Shown here piece after piece: positions 39,035 to 46,854 of a stretch of 64,000 nucleotides of DNA. The stretch is from contig NZ_CP107799.1 in assembly GCF_041431135.1 (NCBI RefSeq), forward strand, positions 7,316,001-7,380,000, given 5' to 3'. The notes below the pieces were generated by a model. The model saw only the letters and a list, made by a program, of their open reading frames with translations. It had not been told where the DNA came from and did not search any database. The first letter of the stretch is position 1. Every line of letters starts with the position of its first letter. Origin of the DNA: Streptomyces sp. NBC_00554 (GTDB taxonomy: Bacteria > Actinomycetota > Actinomycetes > Streptomycetales > Streptomycetaceae). The translations under genes were made by a program, and so were the position numbers.

Positions 39035-40444
39035 TTACACGTCGTAGTACAGCTCGAACTCGTGCGGGTGCGGACGCAGCTGCAGCGGAGCGATCTCGTT
39101 GGTGCGCTTGAAGTCGATCCAGGTCTCGATCAGGTCCGGCGTGAAGACGTTGCCCGCGAGCAGGAACTCGTGGTCGGCCTCAAGGCGGTCGAGGACGGCC
39201 GGGAGCGAGGTCGGGACCTGCGCGACGCCCGCGTGCTCCTCGGGAGCCAGCTCGTAGAGGTCCTTGTCGATCGGCTCGGCCGGCTCGATCTTGTTCTTGA
39301 TGCCGTCGAGGCCCGCGAGGAGCAGCGCCGAGAAGGCGAGGTACGGGTTGCCGGAGGAGTCGGGCGCGCGGAACTCGACGCGCTTGGCCTTCGGGTTCGA
39401 GCCGGTGATCGGGATACGCATGGCCGCGGAGCGGTTGCGCTGCGAGTACACCAGGTTGACCGGGGCCTCGAAGCCGGGGACCAGGCGGTGGTAGGAGTTC
39501 ACCGTCGGGTTGGTGAAGGCGAGCAGCGACGGGGCGTGCTTGAGGATGCCGCCGATGTAGAAGCGGGCGGTGTCCGAGAGGCCCGCGTAACCGGCCTCGT
39601 CGTAGAAGAGCGGCTGGCCGCCGGCCCACAGCGAGGAGTGGATGTGCATGCCCGAGCCGTTGTCACCGAAGATCGGCTTCGGCATGAAGGTCGCGGTCTT
39701 GTTGTTGCGCCAGGCGACGTTCTTCACGATGTACTTGAAGAGCTGGAGGTCGTCGGCCGCGGCGAGCAGCGTGTTGAACTTGTAGTTGATCTCGGCCTGG
39801 CCCGCGGTGCCCACCTCGTGGTGCTGGCGCTCGACCTGGAGGCCGGACTTGGCCAGCTCCAGGGAGATCTCGGCACGGAGGTCGGCGAAGTGGTCGACCG
39901 GCGGGGTCGGGAAGTACCCGCCCTTGTAGCGGACCTTGTAGCCGCGGTTGTCCTCGACCGCACCGGTGTTCCAGGCGCCCGCCTCGGAGTCGATGTGGTA
40001 GAAGGCCTCGTTCGACTTGGTGTCGAAGCGCACGCTGTCGAAGACGTAGAACTCGGCCTCGGGGCCGAAGTACGCGGTGTCGGCGATGCCGGTCGACGCG
40101 AGGTACGCCTCCGCCTTCTTCGCCACGTTGCGCGGGTCACGGGAGTACTGCTCGCCCGTGATCGGGTCGTGGATGAAGAAGTTGATGTTGACCGTCTTGT
40201 CGCGGCGGAACGGGTCGACGCGCGAGGTGGACAGGTCGGCGCGGAGCGCCATGTCGGACTCGTGGATGGCCTGGAAGCCGCGGATGGAGGAGCCGTCGAA
40301 GGCCAGTTCCTCGGTCGGGTCGAAGGCCTCTGCCGGAATGGTGAAGTGCTGCATCACACCCGGCAGGTCGCAGAAGCGGACGTCGACGAACTTGACGTCT
40401 TCGTCCTTGATGAACTTCTTGACCTCGTCGGCGTTCTGGAACAT
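39035..40444 (-). CDS. glnA: Glutamine synthetase type I
   Basis: This 469-residue dodecameric-type glutamine synthetase is the main ammonia-assimilating enzyme. Signatures include FDGSSIRGFQ, YFGPEAEFYVFDSVRF, HEVGTAGQAEINYKFNTL, KPIFGDNGSGMHIHSSLW and SQRNRSAAMRIP. The adenylylation site Tyr is visible in IDKDLYELAPEE, so activity can be switched off by GlnE. ATG 40444 has AGGAGG upstream. A GlnR box lies 100-136 bases upstream. Confidence 0.97.
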   Translation of the reverse strand: MFQNADEVKKFIKDEDVKFVDVRFCDLPGVMQHFTIPAEAFDPTEELAFDGSSIRGFQAIHESDMALRADLSTSRVDPFRRDKTVNINFFIHDPITGEQYSRDPRNVAKKAEAYLASTGIADTAYFGPEAEFYVFDSVRFDTKSNEAFYHIDSEAGAWNTGAVEDNRGYKVRYKGGYFPTPPVDHFADLRAEISLELAKSGLQVERQHHEVGTAGQAEINYKFNTLLAAADDLQLFKYIVKNVAWRNNKTATFMPKPIFGDNGSGMHIHSSLWAGGQPLFYDEAGYAGLSDTARFYIGGILKHAPSLLAFTNPTVNSYHRLVPGFEAPVNLVYSQRNRSAAMRIPITGSNPKAKRVEFRAPDSSGNPYLAFSALLLAGLDGIKNKIEPAEPIDKDLYELAPEEHAGVAQVPTSLPAVLDRLEADHEFLLAGNVFTPDLIETWIDFKRTNEIAPLQLRPHPHEFELYYDV

Positions 40445-40542
40445 CCAGCTCCTCCTACTCCCGCTCACTTCGGACCGGGGTGGTAGTTCGTTCGTGCGGC
40501 CAGTGCGGTGGCACACGCTGAGCCCGACCTTAGGGACGGGTG

Positions 40543-40580
40543 ATTTCTCAAGCGTGACCCATTTGTTTCGCCCAAGTTAA
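40543..40580 (-). promoter_or_regulatory. GlnR box of glnA
   Basis: On the minus strand TTAAC-6-GAAAC-6-GTCAC-6-GAAAT occurs with exact 6-base spacers (40580-40576, 40569-40565, 40558-40554, 40547-40543). It is closer to the consensus than the glnII copy, especially the GAAAC and GTCAC elements. Confidence 0.88.
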
Positions 40581-40643
40581 CCGGATCAGGTCCGGCATAC
40601 CCCACCTGTCCACATGCCAAAACGACCGCAGTACCGTGGACGG

Positions 40644-41111
40644 GTGGACAACAGGGATGCAATCGGATCATGGCTCTCCGGACCCCGCGAGGCCTTGGAG
40701 AAAGCCGGTGTGGAGCTCGGCTACCGCGGTGAGCAGCTCGGTCTGCCCGAGCACGGCCCCGGCTCGATCGCCCGCCCCGGACGCCGCCTCGGTGCCCTCG
40801 CCGTCGACTGGGCCCTCTGCCTCTTGATCGCATACGGCCTGCTCACTGACGGCTACAACCAGGCCACCGGCAACTGGGCCCTGCTCCTCTTCTTCACCCT
40901 CGGCGTCCTCACCGTCGGCACGGTCGGCTTCACCCCCGGCAAGCGCCTGTTCGGCCTGCGGATCGTCCCCGAGAACGGCGGCCGTCCGAACCCCCTGCGC
41001 GTCGTCCTGCGCACCGCGCTCCTGTGCGTGGCCATCCCGGCCCTGATCTGGGACCGCGACGGCCGGGGCCTGCACGACCGCCTGGCCCGCACGATCGAGG
41101 TCCGCAGCTAG
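40644..41111 (+). CDS. RDD-family membrane protein
   Basis: This 155-residue protein has the RDD pattern: RPGRRLGALAVDWALCLLIA (first membrane segment with Arg and Asp), a second segment NWALLLFFTLGVLTVGTVGF, TPGKRLFGLRIVPENG, and a third near LRTALLCVAIPALIW followed by DRDGRGLHDRLART. GTG 40644 gives an N-terminus MDNRDAIGSWLSGP; an ATG at 40614 would add ten residues. It is divergent from glnA, as in S. coelicolor, but its role is unknown. Confidence 0.85.
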   Translation: MDNRDAIGSWLSGPREALEKAGVELGYRGEQLGLPEHGPGSIARPGRRLGALAVDWALCLLIAYGLLTDGYNQATGNWALLLFFTLGVLTVGTVGFTPGKRLFGLRIVPENGGRPNPLRVVLRTALLCVAIPALIWDRDGRGLHDRLARTIEVRS

Positions 41112-41251
41112 CGACTGTCCTTGGCCGGCGTTTGTCCTTGCCGGCTGTGACGCCGGTCGGGTGACGGATCGCCCCGACCGGCTCGGGGTCCGGTCGGTGA
41201 TGAGCCGTGCCGGAGACACTGCGTCCATTCCCGGTGGAGGTGGTGGACAGC

Positions 41252-42439
41252 ATGTCGCACGACAGCAAGTCGACGATCGTGGCCCGAGCGCCGCAGGTAG
41301 CCGAAATCGCGGCCCAGTACAGCGACGAGGCGGAAACCGCCCGTCAGCTCTCGCCGCAGGTGGTCCGCGCGGTGCGGGACGCCGGGTTCGCGCGGCACTT
41401 CGTACCGGCCGCCCACGGCGGCGAGACCGGCGGTTTCGCCGAGCTGACCTCGGCGGTGGCGCTGGTCGGAGAAGGGTGTACGTCAGCGGCCTGGGCGGCC
41501 TCGCTGGCCGCATACGCCGGGCGGTACGCGGCGTTCCTGCCCGAGGCGGGGCAGGCGGAGATCTGGGCGGAGGGACCGGACGTGGTGCTGGCCGGCGCGC
41601 TCATGCCGTCCGGCAAGGCGGAGCCCGTCGCCGGCGGCTGGCGGCTGAGCGGTGAGTGGAAGTACATCAGCGGGGTGCACTTCGCCGACTGGGCGCTCGC
41701 CTGCGCGGCCGTACCGGCCAAGGACGCCGAGAACCCCCCGGAGCGGCCCGAGGTGCTGTTCTTCGCGGTGCCGCGCGCCGATTTCTCCATCGAGGACACC
41801 TGGTCCACCGTCGGCATGCGCGGCACCGGCAGCCACACCCTCCTCCTCTCCGACGTCTTCGTGCCCGATCACCTGACCCTGCCGCGGTCGGCCGTCCACG
41901 CAGGGCGCGCGCCCGCGTCCGACGCCCGCTGCCACATCGTCCCGATGTACGCCGTGAACGCCCTGCCCTTCGCCGCTCCGCTGATCGGGGCCGCCCGAGG
42001 CGCACTGCGCGCCTGGATCGCGCGGACCGGACAGCGCGTCGACCGCCGGGGACGGGCCGTCCGGGAGATGCCGTCGGCGCAGGTCTCGCTGGCCCGCTCG
42101 GCCGCCGAGGTGGACGCCGCGGAACTCCTCATCCTGCGGACGGCGGCGGTGGCCGACGGAACGGAGTGTCCGCCGGAGGGCGAGGCGGCGGTCCGGGGCG
42201 CCCGGGACCTCGCACTGGCGGTGGAACTGCTCGTCTCGGCGGTCGACCGGGTCTTCCGCGCGAGCGGGACGTCGGGGCAGTCCTCGTCCGACCCCGTACA
42301 GCGGTTCTGGAGGGATGTGAACAGCGCCGCCTCGCACGTGGCGCTGTCCTTCGAGACCACCGGTGCGGCCTACGGCGCCTGGGCGCTGTCCGACGACAAG
42401 GGGGGCAAGGGGGACAAGCGGACGGAGCCGGTGCGATGA
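41252..42439 (+). CDS. Flavin-dependent monooxygenase of the acyl-CoA dehydrogenase fold (HsaA/HpaB-like)
   Basis: This 395-residue class D oxygenase component probably uses reduced flavin from the reductase encoded downstream. Motifs include GFARHFVPAAHGGETGGFAE, WRLSGEWKYISGVHFADWAL, DTWSTVGMRGTGSHTLLLSD and SFETTGAAYGAWALSD. True acyl-CoA dehydrogenases have a catalytic Glu that is not evident here; the family hydroxylates phenols, steroid fragments or polyketides. The substrate is unknown. ATG 41252 gives the normal N-terminal length. Confidence 0.85.
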   Translation: MSHDSKSTIVARAPQVAEIAAQYSDEAETARQLSPQVVRAVRDAGFARHFVPAAHGGETGGFAELTSAVALVGEGCTSAAWAASLAAYAGRYAAFLPEAGQAEIWAEGPDVVLAGALMPSGKAEPVAGGWRLSGEWKYISGVHFADWALACAAVPAKDAENPPERPEVLFFAVPRADFSIEDTWSTVGMRGTGSHTLLLSDVFVPDHLTLPRSAVHAGRAPASDARCHIVPMYAVNALPFAAPLIGAARGALRAWIARTGQRVDRRGRAVREMPSAQVSLARSAAEVDAAELLILRTAAVADGTECPPEGEAAVRGARDLALAVELLVSAVDRVFRASGTSGQSSSDPVQRFWRDVNSAASHVALSFETTGAAYGAWALSDDKGGKGDKRTEPVR

Positions 42440-42615
42440 CCGCGTCCCCGCACGACGCTTCAGGCACCCGTTCGGCGGTATCTCCCGAACAGGTGCCCGC
42501 CCGGGCGCGGGGTCAGGAGTGCCGCGTCGCCGCAGGTGGTGAGCGCTGTCAGGAGGCCGCTCGTCCGGTTGCCCGTCCGGGACGGCGACGGCATAGTCGT
42601 CCTGGATGCGCGTGA
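42436..42615 (+). CDS. Possible 59-residue coupled small ORF
   Basis: An ATG overlaps the monooxygenase stop (ATGA) and opens a 59-residue frame starting MTASPHDASGTRSAVSPEQV and ending with a very basic Arg-rich stretch. The overlap suggests coupling, but the composition is that of unselected high-GC sequence. Other frames across 42440-42722 are equally open. It may be a remnant or non-coding spacer. Confidence 0.2.
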   Translation: MTASPHDASGTRSAVSPEQVPARARGQECRVAAGGERCQEAARPVARPGRRRHSRPGCA

Positions 42616-42722
42616 CATCCCGAACACGGTCGGTGGCCGCCACATTGCCGTAACCGACGTCCACGATCGCCACGAATGCGGCCAGGCAGAGCGCTCACCT
42701 GTCAGTCCTCCGGGAGTTGACG

Positions 42723-43256
42723 ATGGTTCAGCAGATCGATGGCGGTTCGGCCGCCATCACGGATCGCCAGGACGCGGTGGACGCCGAGGTGGCCCCCGAG
42801 CAGTTCCGCGCCGCGATGGCGCGCTTCCCCTCGGGCGTGGTCGTGGTGACCACCCGTTGCGCGGACGGCACCCCCCGGGGATTCACGGCCAGCTCCTTCT
42901 GCTCGGTGTCGCTGGAGCCGCCGATGATCCTCGTGTGCCTGGCGAACTCGGCCGACTCGGCAGCGTCGTTCGAGTGCTGCGACCGTTTCGCGGTGAGTGT
43001 GCTGGCCCCGGACCACCGCCCGCTCGCACTGCGCTTCGCCACCAAGGGCAGCGACAAGTTCGCGTCGGGCGGGCTGTGCCTCAGCCCCGACGGGCTGCCG
43101 ACGGTCGAGCGGGCGCTGTCCGAGCTGGACTGCGCGGCACACGCCCGTCACCCGGCCGGGGACCACACGGTCCTGATAGGCCGGGTGAAAGGCGTCCGCC
43201 TCGGTGAGGGATCCCCGATGGTGTACTACGACCGGTCGTTCAGAACCCTGGCCTGA
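42723..43256 (+). CDS. Flavin reductase (HpaC-like)
   Basis: This 177-residue flavin reductase has the typical N-terminus FRAAMARFPSGVVVVTT, then GFTASSFCSVSLEPPMILVC, FAVSVLAPDHRPLALRF and a C-terminal VYYDRSFRTL. It would reduce FMN or FAD with NAD(P)H and hand it to the monooxygenase encoded 283 bases upstream. ATG 42723 has GGGAG 6 bases upstream; a TTG at 42717 is in frame but less suitable. Confidence 0.9.
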   Translation: MVQQIDGGSAAITDRQDAVDAEVAPEQFRAAMARFPSGVVVVTTRCADGTPRGFTASSFCSVSLEPPMILVCLANSADSAASFECCDRFAVSVLAPDHRPLALRFATKGSDKFASGGLCLSPDGLPTVERALSELDCAAHARHPAGDHTVLIGRVKGVRLGEGSPMVYYDRSFRTLA

Positions 43257-43326
43257 GACGGAAATCTGACACGGAAGCCCGAGACGGAAGCCCGGCACAG
43301 AAGCCCGACTCGGAGCCCGAAACAGA
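43257..43326. repeat. Degenerate short tandem repeats
   Basis: About five imperfect units of 11-13 bases built on ACGGAAGCCCGA follow the flavin-reductase stop. They look like slippage products. No function is apparent. Confidence 0.6.
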
Positions 43327-43360
43327 GATGCTCCCCGTCATCCACATGACGGGGAGCATC
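43327..43360. terminator. Bidirectional terminator
   Basis: A perfect 15-bp stem (43327-43341 with 43346-43360, GATGCTCCCCGTCAT) with a 4-nt loop lies between the flavin reductase and DUF4191 genes. Confidence 0.93.
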
Positions 43361-43373
43361 GGAACAAGTCTTG

Positions 43374-44075
43374 TCAGCGCATCTTGCCGCCGCGCGGCAT
43401 GCGCATCCCCTTGGGCATAGGACCCTTCGGCAGCGGCATGTTGCTCATCAGGTCGCCCATCGCGCGCAGCCGGTCGTTGGTCGTGGTGACCTGCGGGCCG
43501 GAAAGGACCCGCGGCAGCTTCAGCATCGTCGTGCGGAGCTTCTTGAGCTCGACCTGACCCTCGCCGGTGCCCACGAGAATGTCGTGCACCGGGACGTCCG
43601 AGACGATCCGCGCCATCTTCTTCTTCTCGGCGGCCAGCAGGCTCTTCACCCGGTTCGGGTTGCCCTCGGCCACCAGCACGATGCCGGCCTTGCCGACCGC
43701 GCGGTGCACCACGTCCTGGCTGCGGTTCATCGCCACCGCGGGGGTCGTGGTCCAGCCTCGGCCGATGTTGTCCAGCACGGCAGCGGCTGCGCCCGGCTGG
43801 CCCTCCATCTGCCCGAACGCGGCCCGCTCGGCCCTGCGCCCGAAGACGATCGCCGTCGCGAGGAAGGCGAGCAGGAGGCCGAAAATGCCGACATAGATCG
43901 GGTGGCCGATCAAGAAGCCGATCGCGAGGAAGACACCAAGGGTGGCAATTCCGACAGCCGCGAGTACAAGACCGATCTTGGAGTCGGCCTTGCGGGTCAT
44001 CTTGTAAGTCAGAGCGATCTGCTTGAGTCGCCCGGGTTCGGCAGCGGCGTCCGCTGCGCTTTCCTTCCTCGCCAT
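43374..44075 (-). CDS. DUF4191 family membrane protein
   Basis: This 233-residue protein has two membrane segments (IGLVLAAVGIATLGVFLAIG and YVGIFGLLLAFLATAIVFG) and a basic cytoplasmic domain (KSLLAAEKKKMARIVSDVPV). It ends with a Met/Pro/Lys-rich tail (MSNMPLPKGPMPKGMRMPRG). It is conserved next to lipA in actinomycetes. The function is not established; linkage suggests a link to lipoate or membrane biology. Confidence 0.88.
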   Translation of the reverse strand: MARKESAADAAAEPGRLKQIALTYKMTRKADSKIGLVLAAVGIATLGVFLAIGFLIGHPIYVGIFGLLLAFLATAIVFGRRAERAAFGQMEGQPGAAAAVLDNIGRGWTTTPAVAMNRSQDVVHRAVGKAGIVLVAEGNPNRVKSLLAAEKKKMARIVSDVPVHDILVGTGEGQVELKKLRTTMLKLPRVLSGPQVTTTNDRLRAMGDLMSNMPLPKGPMPKGMRMPRGGKMR

Positions 44076-44162
44076 GCCTGGAAGTCTACGTGGCCCGGGA
44101 AGCGCCGACGACGGCAGTACCGGGGGAGCGGCGGGCGAGGTGCCGCGGGGAGCGGGACGGCA

Positions 44163-44360
44163 CTACGAACGCGTCGCGACGGCTTCCAGTACGCGCTGTG
44201 CCTCGACCCTGTCCTTGGCGTGGCGGCGGTCCTCCAGGACGGAGGTCCAGGCGTTGCGACGGGCGGTGCGCTGGCCGCCGCTCATCAGGATCGACTCGAC
44301 GGCACGGAGTGCATCGGTGAACGACGGGATGGCGGTGGCGCGTACGGGCGCAGCCTGCAT
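44163..44360 (-). CDS. Small conserved protein (65 residues)
   Basis: This short protein begins MQAAPVRATAIPSFTDALRA and ends RVLEAVATRS, mostly helical and highly charged (ARRNAWTSVLEDRRHAKDRV). AGGAGG precedes ATG 44360. A small gene occupies the same place beside lipA in S. coelicolor (SCO2195, from memory). Its role is unknown. The 337-bp gap 44361-44697 otherwise holds only its promoter region and the lipA terminator. Confidence 0.75.
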   Translation of the reverse strand: MQAAPVRATAIPSFTDALRAVESILMSGGQRTARRNAWTSVLEDRRHAKDRVEAQRVLEAVATRS

Positions 44361-44597
44361 GATGGTGTTCCCTCCTCGGGGTGGCGGCTCTGGCGGGTGC
44401 TTCACGTGGCGTAAGACCAGGGTCACTGATTGGTGTTACCAGGGCGTGACCGACCGGTCAAACGCCAATGAAACCTTGATGCACCGGGCACGATCGCTGA
44501 CGCGCCCCTGACAGCGTCCCCATCTGCGGGTAAGACCTCCGCCGTGCCGAACGGGCCATTGTGAAGGGGGAGTTGCTTGTGCGCCGATTCACACAAA

Positions 44598-44622
44598 AGC
44601 GGTGGCACTCAGTGCCACCGCT
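44598..44622 (-). terminator. lipA terminator
   Basis: A perfect 11-bp stem (44598-44608 with 44612-44622) with a 3-nt loop is followed on the minus strand by TTTTG, close to a classical intrinsic terminator. Confidence 0.88.
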
Positions 44623-44697
44623 CTCGTTGGACCGCTGTCTGCGGCGAGTCCTACCGCCTAGGCCGTACGGGGTCGTCGTACGTGCCGGTGCGTCGGC

Positions 44698-45663
44698 TCA
44701 GACCGCCTGTGAGGCGACGTACGCGCCACGCTTCTCGACGGCCATCTGGTACAGCCGCCCGGCGCGGTACGAGGAACGCACCAGCGGGCCGGACATGACA
44801 CCGGAGAAGCCGATCTGCTCGGCCTCGTCCTTCAGCTCCACGAACTCGTGCGGCTTGACCCAGCGCTCGACGGGGTGGTGACGCACCGAGGGACGCAGGT
44901 ACTGCGTGATCGTGATCAGCTCGCAGCCCGCCTCGTGCAGCTGGCGGAGCGCCTCGCTGACCTCCTCGCGGGTCTCGCCCATGCCGAGGATCAGGTTCGA
45001 CTTCGTGACCAGACCGTAGTCGCGGGCCTCGGTGATGACCTTCAGCGAGCGCTCGTAGCGGAAGCCGGGGCGGATGCGCTTGAAGATCCGGGGGACCGTC
45101 TCGACGTTGTGCGCGAAGACCTCCGGGCGCGAGGAGAAGACCTCGGCCAGCTGGTCGGGCTCGGCGTTGAAGTCGGGGGCGAGCAGCTCGACCTTGGTGC
45201 GGCCGGCCTCCCGGCCCGAGGTCTGGGCGTGGATCTGGCGGACCGTCTCGGCGTACAGCCAGGCGCCGCCGTCCGCCAGGTCGTCGCGGGCGACGCCGGT
45301 GATCGTGGCGTAGTTCAGGTCCATCGTGACGACGGACTCGCCGACCCGGCGGGGCTCGTCGCGGTCCAGCGCCTCGGGCTTGCCGGTGTCGATCTGGCAG
45401 AAGTCGCAGCGCCGGGTGCACTGGTCTCCCCCGATGAGGAACGTGGCCTCGCGGTCTTCCCAGCACTCGTAGATGTTGGGGCAGCCCGCCTCCTGGCAGA
45501 CCGTGTGCAGACCCTCGCTCTTCACGAGGGCTTGCATCTTCGTGTACTCGGGACCCATTTTCGCCCGGGTCTTGATCCACTCGGGCTTGCGCTCGATGGG
45601 GGTCTGGGCGTTCCGGACCTCCAGGCGCAGCATCTTGCGTCCGTCGGGTGCGACTGCGGACAC
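44698..45663 (-). CDS. lipA: Lipoyl synthase LipA
   Basis: This 321-residue radical-SAM enzyme inserts two sulfurs into octanoyl groups on E2 and H proteins. Both iron-sulfur sites are visible: the auxiliary cluster CQEAGCPNIYEC and the SAM cluster CTRRCDFC. Further motifs are TKVELLAPDF, KSNLILGMGE and PLVRSSYRAG. GTG 45663 is chosen because GGGAG lies 5 bases upstream. It is read after lipB in the same direction. Its substrates probably include the aceE-linked E2 and SucB. Confidence 0.97.
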   Translation of the reverse strand: MSAVAPDGRKMLRLEVRNAQTPIERKPEWIKTRAKMGPEYTKMQALVKSEGLHTVCQEAGCPNIYECWEDREATFLIGGDQCTRRCDFCQIDTGKPEALDRDEPRRVGESVVTMDLNYATITGVARDDLADGGAWLYAETVRQIHAQTSGREAGRTKVELLAPDFNAEPDQLAEVFSSRPEVFAHNVETVPRIFKRIRPGFRYERSLKVITEARDYGLVTKSNLILGMGETREEVSEALRQLHEAGCELITITQYLRPSVRHHPVERWVKPHEFVELKDEAEQIGFSGVMSGPLVRSSYRAGRLYQMAVEKRGAYVASQAV

Positions 45664-45770
45664 ATCGGCTCCCTGTAGCTTCGATTCTTCGGCGTACACC
45701 AGGGTACGCCCGTTCGTTTTCGGTCTACGAGACGGGCAACCCTGCGGAACAGGGGCCCATTCCCGCTGGG

Positions 45771-46568
45771 CTACGCAGACGCCCGCTCGATCTCCCGGGG
45801 CAGCAGTTCCGCATTCTCCAGTACGTCCTTCAGGTGCCGCTCGACCACCGGCAGGACGTCGGCGATCGTCACGTCGCGGCCCAGTTCGTTCGCCAGGGAC
45901 GTGACGCCGGCGTCACGGATGCCGCACGGGATGATGCGGTCGAACCACACGTTGTCCGGGTTCACGTTCAGCGCGAAGCCGTGCATCGTCACGCCCTTGG
46001 CCACCCGGATGCCGATCGCCGCGATCTTGCGGTCCTCGCGGCGCTGGCCGGCGTTGGAGGGGGCGTACTCGGGGCCGTTGAGCCGGGCGTCGAACTCCTC
46101 GTCGTGCAGCCGCGGGTCGAAGTCCAGGGAGAGGCCGCCCAGCGCGGGGCGCTGATCCACCGGGTCGCCCAGCACCCAGACCCCGCTGCGCCCTTCGACG
46201 CGGCTGGTCTCCAGGCCGAACTCCGCACACGTACGGATAAGAGCCTCTTCCAGGCGGCGTACATGTGCTACGACGTCCACCGGGCGCGGCAGCTTCTGGA
46301 TCGGGTAGCCCACCAGCTGGCCCGGTCCGTGCCAGGTGATCTTGCCGCCGCGGTCCACGTCGATGACCGGGGTGCCGTCGAGGGGCCGCTCGTTGTCCGC
46401 CGTGCGCCTGCCCGCCGTGTAGACCGGCGGGTGCTCCAGGAGGAGACAGGTGTCGGGGGCCTCGTCCAGGAAACGGGCGGCATGTACGCGCCGCTGCTCG
46501 TCCCACGCCTCCTGGTACTCGACGGCCTCCGCACCGAATCCCATACGGACGAACCGCAACTCACTCAC
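45771..46568 (-). CDS. lipB: Octanoyltransferase LipB
   Basis: This 265-residue enzyme transfers octanoate from acyl carrier protein to lipoyl domains, the first step of lipoate assembly. Motifs are EHPPVYTAGRRT, GGKITWHGPGQLVGYPI, KIAAIGIRVAKGVTMHGFAL (catalytic Lys) and FDRIIPCGI (catalytic Cys). GTG 46568 follows GGGAGG at a somewhat long distance. lipB and lipA are separated by 107 bases and probably form one unit. Confidence 0.96.
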   Translation of the reverse strand: MSELRFVRMGFGAEAVEYQEAWDEQRRVHAARFLDEAPDTCLLLEHPPVYTAGRRTADNERPLDGTPVIDVDRGGKITWHGPGQLVGYPIQKLPRPVDVVAHVRRLEEALIRTCAEFGLETSRVEGRSGVWVLGDPVDQRPALGGLSLDFDPRLHDEEFDARLNGPEYAPSNAGQRREDRKIAAIGIRVAKGVTMHGFALNVNPDNVWFDRIIPCGIRDAGVTSLANELGRDVTIADVLPVVERHLKDVLENAELLPREIERASA

Positions 46569-46854
46569 GGCAAGCGCCTCCCTAGAAGCTTCGTCAGGCA
46601 CGCGGAACAAGCGAAGTACCTGTGTCAGGCATGTAACGCGACCACGCCACTGTACGTCCGGCCGATGCCCGTCAGCCCGGCGGCCAATCCTCACACGATC
46701 GGATGAATGCCCGTCGAATTGTGCGACCACGTGCTCACGCTCCGCTACATTCGCGCCGTTCAAGAGGCCAAAAGGGCTGCTCACAGGCAATCCGGGCCAC
46801 CTCGGCGGCCCCAAGGCCGCTCAGAGGCCCGAAAGGCAGGAGACCGCACCGCAG

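Noticed and set aside
43257..43326. Short repeats as a CRISPR array
   Set aside because: Units are 11-13 bases, imperfect and without unique spacers; no cas genes are present.
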